A stretch of 64,000 bases of DNA from Streptomyces purpureus. Lineage in GTDB: Bacteria > Actinomycetota > Actinomycetes > Streptomycetales > Streptomycetaceae. The translations under genes and the position numbers were made by a program. The DNA is taken from NCBI RefSeq assembly GCF_014648195.1, contig NZ_BMQQ01000005.1, positions 57,619 through 121,618 of the forward strand, in the 5' to 3' direction. This document shows, in pieces, positions 16,928 to 30,941 of this stretch. The first letter of the stretch is position 1. Every line of letters starts with the position of its first letter. A model generated the notes under the pieces. The model did no database searches and was not told where the DNA came from. It saw only the letters and a program-made list of their open reading frames with translations.

Positions 16928-17224
16928 CTACGGCAGCAGGAACCAGTCGGCGGCGAGCGCGGTGAGCAGCCCGCCCGCGAGCAGCCAGGTGCCCAGGCGG
17001 GTACGGCCGTTGCGGGAGAGCTCGATCACCACACCGCACAGGATCATGGCCAGTCCGTACACGCCGACGACGAGCACGGAGGTGCGGCTGGCCAGCCGTA
17101 CCGCGAGGACCGTGGCCAGGGCCACCAGCAGCACGGAGGCGACGACGATCCGCAGCCGGCGGGCCTGCCCGGGGGTCAGGCCCTCGGCCGCTGCCTGCGG
17201 CGTGTCCTGGTCAGAAGCGCTCAT
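16928..17224 (-). CDS. Small membrane protein, 98 aa
   Basis: After 25 polar residues there are three hydrophobic segments: about residues 27-45 (IVVASVLLVALATVLAVRL), 48-68 and 78-97, the last reaching the C-terminus. No recognised domain. On the minus strand a TACGCT box (17233-17238) lies 8 nt before the ATG, so the gene is probably leaderless and shares a 38-bp divergent promoter region with the tetR gene, which may regulate it. Confidence 0.75.
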   Translation of the reverse strand: MSASDQDTPQAAAEGLTPGQARRLRIVVASVLLVALATVLAVRLASRTSVLVVGVYGLAMILCGVVIELSRNGRTRLGTWLLAGGLLTALAADWFLLP

Positions 17225-17232
17225 GTCGTGGG

Positions 17233-17256
17233 AGCGTAACGGACGACGGTTAGGCT
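17233..17256. promoter_or_regulatory. Divergent leaderless promoter pair
   Basis: TACGCT on the minus strand (17233-17238) and TAGGCT on the plus strand (17251-17256) lie 8 and 6 nt before the two divergent ATG codons. The whole regulatory space is only 38 bp, so one bound TetR dimer could block both promoters. Confidence 0.55.
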
Positions 17257-17262
17257 GTTCGC

Positions 17263-18000
17263 ATGACGACCGGGGTACGCCGCAGGATGGGCGTCGAGGA
17301 GCGCAGGCAGCAGCTGATCGGGGTGGCACTGGAGCTGTTCAGCCACCGCTCCCCCGACGAGGTGTCGATCGACGAGATCGCCGCGGCCGCCGGGATCTCA
17401 CGGCCGCTGGTCTACCACTACTTCCCCGGCAAGCAGAGCCTGTACGAGGCGGCGCTGCGGCGGGCCGCCGACGAGCTGGCCGCCCGGTTCCTGGAGCCGC
17501 ACCAAGGGCCGCTCGGGGCGCGGCTGCTGAGGGTGATGGGCCGTTTCTTCGACTTCGTGGAGGAGCACGGTCCGGGCTTCTCGGCGCTGATGCGGGGCGG
17601 CCCGGCGGTCGGTTCGTCGACGACCCACGCGATGATCGACGGGGTGCGGCAGGCCGCGTACGAGCAGATCATCGCGCACCTGGGGATCGCCGACCCGCCG
17701 GCCCGGCTGGAGCTGGTCGTGCGGTCGTGGGTGTCGCTCGCCGAGTCGACCGCGCTGATCTGGCTGGACGGGCGCCGGGTGCCGCGTGCCGAGCTGGAGT
17801 TGCAGCTGGTGCACGACTTCGCGGCGCTGGGCGCCGTGAGCGCCGCGTACGACGCGGAGATGGCGTCGATCCTGCTGGCCATGCTCGCCGACGAACCGGC
17901 CGACGGTCCCTTCGGTGACCTGGTCGGCCGGCTGCTGGCGCTGGCGCCCGCCGTGACCTCCGGTGCCGGGGCGCACGTACCGGCTCAGCGCCTGCGGTAG
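17263..18000 (+). CDS. TetR/AcrR-family transcriptional regulator
   Basis: A 245-aa regulator with the N-terminal TetR helix-turn-helix (LIGVALELFSHRSPDEVSI, then IAAAAGISRPLVYHYFPGKQSLY, residues about 16-65) and an all-helical ligand-binding part. TAGGCT 6 nt before the ATG makes it a likely leaderless transcript. It is divergent from the small membrane protein gene and overlaps the 3' end of the convergent tautomerase-like gene by 16 bp. The ligand is unknown. Confidence 0.9.
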   Translation: MTTGVRRRMGVEERRQQLIGVALELFSHRSPDEVSIDEIAAAAGISRPLVYHYFPGKQSLYEAALRRAADELAARFLEPHQGPLGARLLRVMGRFFDFVEEHGPGFSALMRGGPAVGSSTTHAMIDGVRQAAYEQIIAHLGIADPPARLELVVRSWVSLAESTALIWLDGRRVPRAELELQLVHDFAALGAVSAAYDAEMASILLAMLADEPADGPFGDLVGRLLALAPAVTSGAGAHVPAQRLR

Positions 18001-18329
18001 GCGGGTTCGAGGTCGCGTACCTCGGCGGAGATCCGTACGCCCTCCGGCGACTTGAGGTGCCGGGGCACGAGGGCGACCACGGCCTCGGCGAGGCGTGTCT
18101 TGGCCTCCGGTGCCCGGCCCGCCATGATCGCGATGGTGACGTGGACGACCGCGTCGTCGCTGGATCCGTCCCCGCAGACCGTCTCCTCGGCCCGGCGGAA
18201 ACGGGACTTGCAGTTGTCGATGTGGGTGCTGATCGTCTCGCCGACGACCGGGTGCAGGGCGAGCGCGAATCCCCGGCGGTCGAAGGTGTCGTCGAGGGAC
18301 GCGGAGTAGTCGACGGTGATCTGCGGCAT
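17985..18329 (-). CDS. 5-carboxymethyl-2-hydroxymuconate isomerase (CHMI)-like protein
   Basis: A 114-aa protein starting MPQITVDYSASLDDTF, with the N-terminal Pro after Met that is the catalytic base in the tautomerase/CHMI superfamily. Later segments FRRAEETVCG, VVHVTIAIMAGR and LAEAVVAL match the CHMI family. In 4-hydroxyphenylacetate breakdown such enzymes isomerise a muconate semialdehyde product, but no other gene of that pathway is here, so the physiological substrate is uncertain. GGGAG lies 6 nt before the ATG. It overlaps the tetR 3' end by 16 bp. Confidence 0.82.
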   Translation of the reverse strand: MPQITVDYSASLDDTFDRRGFALALHPVVGETISTHIDNCKSRFRRAEETVCGDGSSDDAVVHVTIAIMAGRAPEAKTRLAEAVVALVPRHLKSPEGVRISAEVRDLEPAYRRR

Positions 18330-18391
18330 GTGGCACTCCCGGTCACGGTGCGGTCGTACGGACGTCTGAGCTCACCCTTATGGTGATCGTC

Positions 18392-18907
18392 ATGACCGCA
18401 CAACTCACCTTCCGGACGGCCGAAGAGAACGACATCGGCAGGTTCGTGGACCTGTACGACGGGGCCGCGTCCTGGATGCGGACCATGGGCATCGCGCAGT
18501 GGAAGCCGGGCGAGAAGGACGCGGAGCACTTCCGGCGCAGGATGCGGGAGGGTGAGCTGTGGCTGGCGGCCGACGGTGCGGGGCGGGCCGTAGGGGCGTA
18601 CGAGCTGTGGTGGGACGACGAACCGGCCTGGGGGGCACAGCCGCCGGTGGCCGGATATGTACACCGGCTGATGACGGACCGGGCGGCCGCGCCCGCCGGA
18701 TCGGGGCGGGCGCTGCTGGCGCACGCGGAGCGGCGGATCGCGCGGGGCGGGCGGCGGCTGGCCCGGCTGGACTGCCTGTCGAGCAATCCGCGGCTGCGGA
18801 CGTACTACGAGGACGCGGGGTACCGGGTCGTCGGCGAGCAGCCGGGGAAGGTGGCGGCGGACGGCAGCCGGTACGGCGTGACGCTGCTGGAGAAGGAGCT
18901 CGGGTGA
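18392..18907 (+). CDS. GNAT-family N-acetyltransferase
   Basis: A 171-aa acetyl-CoA-dependent acyltransferase. The beta strand FRTAEENDIGRF starts the domain; the acetyl-CoA loop is in LMTDRAAAPAGSGRALLAHAERR (a variant of the R/QxxGxG/A loop), followed by RLDCLSSNPRLRTYYEDAGY with the usual conserved Asn and Tyr. An ATG exists 12 nt upstream at 18380, but TATGGT at 18379-18384 placed 7 nt before the ATG at 18392 argues for a leaderless start there. Substrate unknown. A strong terminator follows. Confidence 0.87.
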   Translation: MTAQLTFRTAEENDIGRFVDLYDGAASWMRTMGIAQWKPGEKDAEHFRRRMREGELWLAADGAGRAVGAYELWWDDEPAWGAQPPVAGYVHRLMTDRAAAPAGSGRALLAHAERRIARGGRRLARLDCLSSNPRLRTYYEDAGYRVVGEQPGKVAADGSRYGVTLLEKELG

Positions 18908-18916
18908 AAAGGGGGA

Positions 18917-18948
18917 CGGGCCCGGCCGGGGTGTCCCGGCCGGGCCCG
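18917..18948. terminator. Bidirectional terminator, 14-bp perfect stem
   Basis: Arms 18917-18930 and 18935-18948 pair perfectly with a GTGT tetraloop, between the convergent GNAT and pullulanase genes. Confidence 0.85.
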
Positions 18949-18958
18949 CCCTCACCGG

Positions 18959-24274
<5,316 letters not shown>

Positions 24275-24308
24275 GAGGTTCTCCTGATCCGGTACGGGAA
24301 GGGGAGTC

Positions 24309-24347
24309 GCCGCTCCGCGCGCAGCGGGGATGAGCGCGCGGAGCGGC
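24309..24347 (-). terminator. Hairpin between amylase and amylopullulanase genes
   Basis: Arms 24309-24322 and 24334-24347 pair perfectly (14 bp) with an 11-nt loop, in the 94-bp gap after the alpha-amylase stop. It may terminate or attenuate read-through into the amylopullulanase gene. Confidence 0.65.
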
Positions 24348-24368
24348 CGTCAGGGGGACACCGGCTTC

Positions 24369-26072
24369 CTACGAGCGCCAGGTGTCGGTGAGGGCGACGG
24401 TGCCGGAGGACGGCACGGTCGCGGTGCGGTTGGCTCCGGACTCCCATGTCACATGGCCCGCGGTGTCCTTGCGCAGGTACTTGTACGCGAAGGACGTGCC
24501 CGCGGGCAGGGACCGCTCCAGCTTCCAGAGCGGGTAGGACGAGGGGTCCAGCTTCAGGGCGGCGGCCGGGGCCCAGTTGCCGAGCTCCGGACGGTCGCCG
24601 GTGACGTAGATGTTCTCGCCGGGGACGGTGGTGGCGTGGACGGCGAACGAGGCGCCCGTCGCGGTGGACGAGCCGCACGAACGGGCGCCCGCGTGCAGGG
24701 CGACCGCCGTGTTCGCCGGCAGGGTCGCCGTGAACTGGCCGGAGGCGTTCACCGTCACACCCCGCCCGCTCTGGACGTCGCAGTAGTCGCCGGCCGGCAG
24801 CGACGTCTGGAACGTCCGGGTCAGGGCGGAGGGCTCGTGGTTGAGGGCTACGTAGGCCTTCGTGCCCCGGCCGAAGGCGATCGCGTCCGCGCCGTTGTCC
24901 CACCAGTTGGTGACGGCCTGGCCGGCCGAGACGTTGCGCAGGGCGACCATCGAGGCGATCTCCCGCCAGGCGTGCTGGCACTTCCAGCCGTCGGTGTAGC
25001 AGGAGTTGACCGTGCCGCCGTTCGGCGGGCCGGCGTCCTTGTCGGACCACTCGTAGCCGGAGTGGACGTCGGGCGAGCCGTAGGGCCAGGCCAGCATGAA
25101 GACGTTGGCGAGGGTGTAGTCGGCGCCGTTCTTGTAGTTGAGGGTGTCGCCGCCGCGCTCGGTGTCGTGGTTGTCGACGAAGACGCCGGCCTTCGCGGAC
25201 TGCATGTAGCCCCAGCCCTCGCCGTAGTTCTTCAGGTAGGCGAGGTTCTCGTTCTGGAAGACCCGCTTGAGGTCGCGGGCGTACCGGAACTCCTGGACGT
25301 CGCCGTTGCCGAGGTACTCGGTGGGCGAGACCGCCTCCCCGGCGCCGTATATCGCCTCCTGCTTCCAGTACACGGACGGGTTGCTCAGGCGCGACTTCAC
25401 GGCGGCGAGGTCGGCGGCGGGCATGTGCTTGGCGGCGTCTATACGGAAGCCGTCGACGCCCAGCGAGAGCAGGTCGTTCAGGTAGGCGGCGATGCGGTCG
25501 CGTACGTACGCCTCGCCGGTGTCGAGGTCGGCGAGGCCGACGAGTTCGCAGTTCTGGACGTTGCCGCGGTCCTGGTAGTTGGTGATCTGGGAGCGGCAGT
25601 CGTCCATGTCGGCGCCGGAGTAGACGCCGGGGTAGCCGTACTTGTCGTAGCTGGATCCGCCGGTGCCGGTGCCGGGCCCGGCGGCCATGTGGTTGATGAC
25701 GGCGTCGGCGACGACCTTCACCCCTGCCGCGTGGCAGGTGTCGACCATGTTCTTGAAGGAGGTGCGGTCGCCGAGGCGGCCGGCGATCTTGTAGCTGACG
25801 GGCTGGTACGAGGTCCACCACTGGCTGCCCTGGATGTGTTCCTGGGGCGGGGAGACCTGGACGTAGCCGTATCCGGCGGGGCCGAGGGTGTCGGTGCAGG
25901 CCCGGGCGACCGAGTCGAACTTCCACTCGAAGAGGACGGCGGTGACGTCCTTGTCGCCGGGGGGATCGGCCTGCGCCTGTGGGGCGTACACCATCACACT
26001 GCACAGCACCCCCGCCGCCAGGGCGAGGGGCGCGATGCGTGGTCGGCGGGCTCTGGCACTTCTGCGGGCCAT
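24369..26072 (-). CDS. Secreted alpha-amylase with C-terminal CBM20
   Basis: A 567-aa endo-acting GH13 amylase. Signal peptide about residues 1-35 ends in APQAQA before DPPGDK. The catalytic barrel shows DAVINH, the nucleophile in [10 protein letters not shown], the acid Glu in the segment ending EAIYGAGEA and [11 protein letters not shown]; this is the classic Streptomyces amylase type. The last 100 residues ([42 protein letters not shown]) are a CBM20 raw-starch-binding domain. AGGAGG precedes the ATG at 26072. Upstream lie a stem-loop (26103-26139) and CTTGC-type boxes expected for MalR-type maltose control. Confidence 0.95.
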   Translation of the reverse strand: MARRSARARRPRIAPLALAAGVLCSVMVYAPQAQADPPGDKDVTAVLFEWKFDSVARACTDTLGPAGYGYVQVSPPQEHIQGSQWWTSYQPVSYKIAGRLGDRTSFKNMVDTCHAAGVKVVADAVINHMAAGPGTGTGGSSYDKYGYPGVYSGADMDDCRSQITNYQDRGNVQNCELVGLADLDTGEAYVRDRIAAYLNDLLSLGVDGFRIDAAKHMPAADLAAVKSRLSNPSVYWKQEAIYGAGEAVSPTEYLGNGDVQEFRYARDLKRVFQNENLAYLKNYGEGWGYMQSAKAGVFVDNHDTERGGDTLNYKNGADYTLANVFMLAWPYGSPDVHSGYEWSDKDAGPPNGGTVNSCYTDGWKCQHAWREIASMVALRNVSAGQAVTNWWDNGADAIAFGRGTKAYVALNHEPSALTRTFQTSLPAGDYCDVQSGRGVTVNASGQFTATLPANTAVALHAGARSCGSSTATGASFAVHATTVPGENIYVTGDRPELGNWAPAAALKLDPSSYPLWKLERSLPAGTSFAYKYLRKDTAGHVTWESGANRTATVPSSGTVALTDTWRS

Positions 26073-26102
26073 GAGGAGCCTCCTGAGTGAGGGGGAGGGA
26101 TA

Positions 26103-26139
26103 GGCCTTGTGCGGGGCGGCTCGCCCGGTCCACAAGGCC
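26103..26139 (-). promoter_or_regulatory. Stem-loop in the amylase leader
   Basis: GGCCTTGT at 26103-26110 pairs with ACAAGGCC at 26132-26139, 31 nt upstream of the start codon. It could protect or structure the leader mRNA; no riboswitch family is recognised. Confidence 0.4.
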
Positions 26140-26162
26140 CGTTCAGGAAACGTCTGAGAGTT

Positions 26163-26193
26163 CTTGCTGAAACAACGCAGAAACTTCTTGCAG
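26163..26193 (-). promoter_or_regulatory. Candidate MalR/Reg1 operator of the amylase gene
   Basis: Two boxes, CTTGCTG at 26163-26169 and CTTGCAG at 26187-26193, form a direct repeat 24 bp apart about 90 bp before the amylase start codon. The motif agrees with what I recall of CTTGCAG-type operators of Streptomyces amylase and malE promoters. Confidence 0.55.
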
Positions 26194-26261
26194 ACCGTAC
26201 GAGCGCCCCGCCCGGCGGTCAACCCTTTCCGCGCCCCCTGTCCCGCCCGGGACGGCCGGGC

Positions 26262-27326
26262 CTACGCCCGGCGTACCTGCCCGGTCGAGCCGCGCACCAC
26301 CAGCTCGGGCTGGAAGACGAACTCCGTGCGCTGCACGGGGTTTCCGTCGATCTCCTCGAGCAGGGCGCCGACCGCCGCGGTCGCCATCGCCTGCACCGGC
26401 TGGCGCACCGTGGTCAGCGGCGGGTCGGTGAAGGCGATCAGCTGCGAGTCGTCGAAGCCGACGACGGAGACGTCGCGCGGCACGTCGAGGCCCCTCGCGC
26501 GCACCGCGCGGATCGCGCCGAGGGCCATCATGTCGCTGCCGCAGACGATGCCGGTGCAGCCCTGGTCGAGCAGGGCGCCGGCCGCGGCCTGGCCGCCCTC
26601 GACCGTGAACAGGGTGGGTTTCACCAGCAGTTCGGCCTCGTCATGGGCGATGCCGAGGGATGCGTGCAGCGCCGCGACGAACCCCTCGGCCTTGCGGCGC
26701 GAGGGCACGTAGCGGGTCGGCCCGATGGCCAGGCCGATGCGTTCATGGCCCAGCTCGACCAGGTGCCGTACGGCCATCCGGGCCGCCGACCGGTCGTCCG
26801 GTGAGACGAAGGGGGCGGCGACGTGCTCGTTGTAGCCGTTGATGAGGACGAACGGCACCTTGCGGGCGGCGAGTTCGACGTACCGCGTGGGGTCGGCGGA
26901 GGTGTCGGCGTGCAGCCCCGACAGGAAGACGATGCCGGTGACACCGCGCTCCTCCAGCTGCTCGACGAGCTCGTCCTCGGTGGCGCCGCCCGGCATCTGG
27001 GTGCACAGGACCGGGGTGTAGCCGTGCCCGGCCAGGCTCTGCTCGATGACCTGGGCGAACGCCGGAAAGATGGGGTTGGTCAGCTCCGGGATCACCAGAC
27101 CGACCAGACCGGCGCTGCGTCTGCGCAGCCGTACGGGACGTTCGTAGCCGAGCACGTCGAGTGCGGCGAGGACGCGGTGGCGGGTGGCGGCGGCCACGCC
27201 GGCCTTGCCGTTGAGGACGCGGCTGACCGTGGCCTCGCTGACATGGGCCTGCGCGGCGATGTCCGCGAGCCGCGGGGCGCTCTGTTCGGCGCCCCGCGGC
27301 CTGGGAAAGGTCACACCGCCCACCAT
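26262..27326 (-). CDS. malR: LacI-family maltose regulator (MalR/Reg1-like)
   Basis: About 354 aa. The DNA-binding helix-turn-helix and hinge are clear (RLADIAAQAHVSEATVSRVLNGKAGVA, residues about 18-45), followed by a periplasmic-binding-like sensor (GLVGLVIPELTNPIFPAFAQVIE, GFDDSQLIAFTDPPLTTVRQP). It is the last gene of malEFG-aglA and therefore autoregulated by that promoter. The exact start is uncertain: the ATG at 27326 overlaps aglA by 16 bp, while a GTG at 27314 would make the common 4-bp GTGA overlap. It would repress the mal and amylase genes until maltodextrin binds. Its paralogue at 34.2 kb is frameshifted, so this may be the only working copy. Confidence 0.85.
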   Translation of the reverse strand: MVGGVTFPRPRGAEQSAPRLADIAAQAHVSEATVSRVLNGKAGVAAATRHRVLAALDVLGYERPVRLRRRSAGLVGLVIPELTNPIFPAFAQVIEQSLAGHGYTPVLCTQMPGGATEDELVEQLEERGVTGIVFLSGLHADTSADPTRYVELAARKVPFVLINGYNEHVAAPFVSPDDRSAARMAVRHLVELGHERIGLAIGPTRYVPSRRKAEGFVAALHASLGIAHDEAELLVKPTLFTVEGGQAAAGALLDQGCTGIVCGSDMMALGAIRAVRARGLDVPRDVSVVGFDDSQLIAFTDPPLTTVRQPVQAMATAAVGALLEEIDGNPVQRTEFVFQPELVVRGSTGQVRRA

Positions 27327-28969
27327 GCGGCGGTGTCGGCGGGCACCTCGACAGTGCCGTCGGGGCCGTCCTCGGACGCGAGGTGCGCGCTGGCCAGCAG
27401 GAGCCGGCCGGGCGCGGGCAGCCGTACGGCCTTCTCCGTGGTGTTGACCGTGCAGACGAAGCCGTCCCGGCGGAAGGCGAGCACACCCTCGGGCGCGTCC
27501 AGCCACTCCACCGCCTCGCCCGCGCCGAGGCCCGGTATCTCGCGGCGCAGCGCGAGCGCGCCGCGGTAGAGCTCCAGGGTCGACGTGGGGTCGCCGGTCT
27601 GCGCCTCGACGCTCAGCTCGGCCCAGGTCGCGGGCTGCGGGAGCCAGCTGCCGCCGTCGCCGAAGCCGTACGAGGGGCCTTCGGCGGTCCACGGGATGGG
27701 CACCCGGCAGCCGTCGCGCAGGCCCTCCTGGCCGTTCTCCTTGAAGAAGGACGGGTCCTGGCGCACCTCGTCGGGCAGGTCGGTGACCTCGGGCAGGCCG
27801 AGCTCCTCGCCCTGGTAGATGTAGGCGGAGCCGGGCAGCGCCAGCATCAGCAGCGCGGCGGCCCGGGCACGGGCGAGGCCCTGTGCGCCGTCGCCGTACC
27901 GCGTGACATGGCGTACGACGTCGTGGTTGGAGAGCACCCAGGTGGTGGGGGCGCCGACCGGGCGCATGGCGTCCAGCGAGTCGTCGATCGCGGCGCGCAG
28001 CGCCTCGGCGTCCCAGCCGGTGCCCAGGTAGTGGAAGTTGAAGGCCTGGTGCAGCTCGTCGGGGCGCAGGTAGAGCGCGGTGCGCTCGGCGCTCGGGGTC
28101 CAGGCCTCGGCGACGCCGATGCGGTCGCCGGCGTACTCGTCGAGGACCTTGCGCCACGAGCGGTAGATCTCGTGGACGCCGTCCTGGTCGAAGAAGGGCA
28201 GGATCTGGTTGCCGAGGAGCTTGAGCTGCTCGCTGTGGCCGAGGTCGGGCAGGCCGGCGGCCTTGACGAGGCCGTGGGCGACGTCGATCCGGAAGCCGTC
28301 GGTGCCCATGTCGAGCCAGAACCGCAGGATGGAGCGGAACTCGTCCTGGACGGCCGGGTGTTCCCAGTTGAAGTCGGGCTGCTCGGGGGCGAAGAGGTGG
28401 AGGTACCACTCTCCCCCAGCCTCCGGCTGGGAGGTGCCCCCATTGCCGTCCGGCTCCGCGACACGCGTCCAGGCCGGGCCGCCGAAGATGGACTCCCAGT
28501 CGTTCGGGGGCTCCTCGCCGCCCTCACCCCGCCCGGGGCGGAAGTGGAAGCGTTCGCGCAGCGGGCTTCCGGGGCCTTCGCGCAGCGCCTGCTTGAACCA
28601 TTCGTGCTGGTCGGAGCAGTGGTTGGGGACGAGGTCGACGATGATGCGCAGGCCCAGGGCGTGGGCTTCGCGGATGACGGCGTCCGCGTCGTGCAGGGTG
28701 CCGAACATCGGGTCGATGGCGCGGTAGTCGGCGACGTCGTAGCCGGCGTCGGCCTGCGGGGAGGCGTAGAAGGGGCTGAGCCAGACGGCGTCGACGCCGA
28801 GCTCCTTCAGGTACGGCAGCCGGCTGCGCACGCCTTCGAGATCGCCCATGCCGTCGCCGTTGCCGTCGGCGAAGCTGCGTGGATAGACCTGGTAGATCAC
28901 CGCGTCACGCCACCAGCCGGGGGTGGTCCCGGTGGTCGGATTGGTGGGGGTAGCGAGGTGCTGGGTCAT
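27311..28969 (-). CDS. aglA: Cytoplasmic GH13 alpha-glucosidase (AglA-like)
   Basis: A 552-aa GH13 enzyme without signal peptide that releases glucose from imported maltose and maltodextrins. Motifs: WWRDAVIYQVYPRSFAD, DLVPNHCSDQH, the nucleophile in DGFRIDVAHG, the acid Glu in VAEAW and the transition-state pair in LSNHDVVRH. It starts 31 nt after malG ends and belongs to the malEFG operon. Around residue 180 it carries about 13 extra residues (EPDGNGGTSQPEAG) absent from the paralogue at 32.5 kb; the corresponding DNA is a palindromic repeat, see separate entry. The rest aligns closely with that paralogue. Confidence 0.92.
   Translation of the reverse strand: MTQHLATPTNPTTGTTPGWWRDAVIYQVYPRSFADGNGDGMGDLEGVRSRLPYLKELGVDAVWLSPFYASPQADAGYDVADYRAIDPMFGTLHDADAVIREAHALGLRIIVDLVPNHCSDQHEWFKQALREGPGSPLRERFHFRPGRGEGGEEPPNDWESIFGGPAWTRVAEPDGNGGTSQPEAGGEWYLHLFAPEQPDFNWEHPAVQDEFRSILRFWLDMGTDGFRIDVAHGLVKAAGLPDLGHSEQLKLLGNQILPFFDQDGVHEIYRSWRKVLDEYAGDRIGVAEAWTPSAERTALYLRPDELHQAFNFHYLGTGWDAEALRAAIDDSLDAMRPVGAPTTWVLSNHDVVRHVTRYGDGAQGLARARAAALLMLALPGSAYIYQGEELGLPEVTDLPDEVRQDPSFFKENGQEGLRDGCRVPIPWTAEGPSYGFGDGGSWLPQPATWAELSVEAQTGDPTSTLELYRGALALRREIPGLGAGEAVEWLDAPEGVLAFRRDGFVCTVNTTEKAVRLPAPGRLLLASAHLASEDGPDGTVEVPADTAAWWAV
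28411..28442. repeat. REP-like palindromic repeat inserted in aglA
   Basis: A short palindrome (CCCAGCC at 28415-28421, GGCTGGG at 28425-28431, loop TCC) with flanking C-rich and GTGCCCCC ends. I recognise this sequence type as a short element scattered in Streptomyces chromosomes. Here it is in frame within aglA. Confidence 0.6.
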
Positions 28970-29000
28970 GTCTTCCCTGGTAGTCGTGGAGGGCGGGGCG

Positions 29001-29891
29001 TCAGGACTTGGTGGCGCCGGCGGTGAGCCCCGAGACGAGGTGGCGCTGGGCGAGTCCGAAGACGATCGCCGCGGGCACCGCGATGATCACGGCGGCGGCG
29101 GTCAGCGAACCCCAGTCGCTGGTGTACTGGTTGACGAAGGACTGCAGTCCGCCGGAGAGGGTGAGGTTCTCCTCGCCGGTCATGAAGGCGGAGGCGTAGG
29201 CGACTTCGGCCCAGCCGGTGATGAAGCTGTAGAACGCGGTGACCGCGAGGCCGGGCCGGGCGAGCGGCAGGACCAGCCGCCAGAAGACGCCGAAGGGGTT
29301 GAGTCCGTCGACGCGGCCGGCTTCGTCGATCTCGACGGGGATGCCGTCGAAGTAGCCCTTCATCATCCACGCGCAGAACGGCACGGCGATGGTGAGGTAG
29401 GTGATGACGAGGCCGATGGGCTGGTTGAGCAGGCCGAGGGTCGCCAGCAGGTTGTACAGCGGCACGATCAGGACGGCGACCGGGAACATCTGGGTGATGA
29501 GCAGCATCCACATCAGCGGGCGCATTCCGGGGAAGCGGAAGCGGCTGACGGCGTAGCCGGTGGTGGCCGAGATGAACACGCCGATGACGGTGGTCAGGCC
29601 GACGACGAGCAGGGAGTTGCCCAGCCAGTCGAGGAACGCGGTCTCGCCGAGGACGTGGCTGTAGTTGCCGAGAGTGAAGTCCTTGACGAGGGAGGTGTCG
29701 AAGGCCTCGGTCTTGGGCTTGAAGGAGGTGACCACGAGCCACAGCGGCGGGAAGACCGCGATGACGGAGGCGACCAGCAGGGTCAGGTGGAGGCCGACGG
29801 AGGCGAGCGGGGAGCGCTCGCCCCGGCCCCGTACCTTCTGCCTGGCCTGCTCGGTGGAGGACTTCGAGGGCACGGAGTGCGTCGAGGACAT
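29001..29891 (-). CDS. malG: Maltodextrin ABC transporter permease MalG
   Basis: A 296-aa inner-membrane permease with six predicted helices. The EAA loop that contacts the ATPase is seen in IPVEIDEAGRVDGLNPFGVFWRLVLPLARPG. Its start codon lies 2 nt after the malF stop, so the pair is co-translated. With MalF it forms the membrane channel for maltose/maltodextrin. No ATPase gene is in the operon; Streptomyces sugar importers of this class commonly use a shared ATPase (MsiK) encoded elsewhere. Confidence 0.93.
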   Translation of the reverse strand: MSSTHSVPSKSSTEQARQKVRGRGERSPLASVGLHLTLLVASVIAVFPPLWLVVTSFKPKTEAFDTSLVKDFTLGNYSHVLGETAFLDWLGNSLLVVGLTTVIGVFISATTGYAVSRFRFPGMRPLMWMLLITQMFPVAVLIVPLYNLLATLGLLNQPIGLVITYLTIAVPFCAWMMKGYFDGIPVEIDEAGRVDGLNPFGVFWRLVLPLARPGLAVTAFYSFITGWAEVAYASAFMTGEENLTLSGGLQSFVNQYTSDWGSLTAAAVIIAVPAAIVFGLAQRHLVSGLTAGATKS

Positions 29892-29893
29892 GG

Positions 29894-30904
29894 TCACCAC
29901 ACCTCTCCCTGCTTGCGGAGCGCGCGGCGGTAGACCACGGCGAAGAGCGACAGGAGCAGCAGGATCAGCACGCCCCAGGCGGCGGATCCGGCGAAGTCGC
30001 GGGGGCTGACGACGAAGGAGAGCCGGTACGCGTAGGTGACCAGGATCTCGGTGGAGTCGCCGGGGCCGCCCCGGGTGAGCAGGAAGATCACCGGGAACAT
30101 GTTGAAGGTCCAGATGGAGCTGAGCAGGACCACGGTGGAGCTGACCGAGCGCAGTCCGGGCAGGGTGATGTGCCGGAAGCGCTGCCAGGCGCTCGCGCCG
30201 TCCATCTCGGCGGCCTCGTACAGCTCGCCCGGGATGGACTGCAGGCCGCCGAGCAGGGCGACGAGCATGAAGGGGATGCCGAGCCAGACGTTGACGGCGA
30301 TCACGGAGATCTTCGCCCACATGGGGTCGTTGAGCCAGGAGATGGTGTCGAAGCCGCCGCCGGCGAGGAGCTTGTTGAAGAGTCCGCCGCGTTCGTTGAA
30401 GAGCAGCCGCCAGGTGAAGACGGAGACGAAGGCGGGCACGGCCCAGGGCAGGACGAGGGCCATGCGGTAGAAGCCGCGGCCCTTGATCTTGCGGTTGAGC
30501 ATGGTGGCCAGGACGAGGCCGAGGGTGAAGGAGAGGGCGACACAGCTGACGGTCCACACGAGGGTCCAGCCGAGCCGGTCCCAGAAGACGCTGTCGGTGA
30601 GGGCGGCCGTGTAGTTGTCGAGGCCGACGTACTCGTAGGTCGCCGGGATGTGGTTGACGCCGATGGTGCGCTCGACGTTGGCCTCGTTGGCGTCCGTCAG
30701 CGACAGGTAGACGCCGCGGGCCAGCGGGTATCCGATGATCACGCCGATGACGATCACCACCGGGGCGACCATGCTCCAGGCGTACCAGTGGGTCGACAGC
30801 GCGCGGCGCAGCCGGCCCGGGTTCTTCTCAGTGCGGCGGCCGGGGCCGCGGGCGCTCTCGGCGCCCGCGGCCTTCGCCACCGACTGGCTGGTCTCGACAG
30901 CCAT
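29894..30904 (-). CDS. malF: Maltodextrin ABC transporter permease MalF
   Basis: A 336-aa permease. After about 35 polar residues come six or more transmembrane helices and the EAA loop IPGELYEAAEMDGASAWQRFRHITLPGLR. GVNHIPATYEYVGLDNYTAAL is the external loop after the first helix. It lies 37 nt downstream of malE and 2 nt upstream of malG. It pairs with MalG in the importer. Confidence 0.93.
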   Translation of the reverse strand: MAVETSQSVAKAAGAESARGPGRRTEKNPGRLRRALSTHWYAWSMVAPVVIVIGVIIGYPLARGVYLSLTDANEANVERTIGVNHIPATYEYVGLDNYTAALTDSVFWDRLGWTLVWTVSCVALSFTLGLVLATMLNRKIKGRGFYRMALVLPWAVPAFVSVFTWRLLFNERGGLFNKLLAGGGFDTISWLNDPMWAKISVIAVNVWLGIPFMLVALLGGLQSIPGELYEAAEMDGASAWQRFRHITLPGLRSVSSTVVLLSSIWTFNMFPVIFLLTRGGPGDSTEILVTYAYRLSFVVSPRDFAGSAAWGVLILLLLSLFAVVYRRALRKQGEVW

Positions 30905-30941
30905 GTCGTCGGTCAGCCCTTCCCGTGACTTCCCTCGGTGC

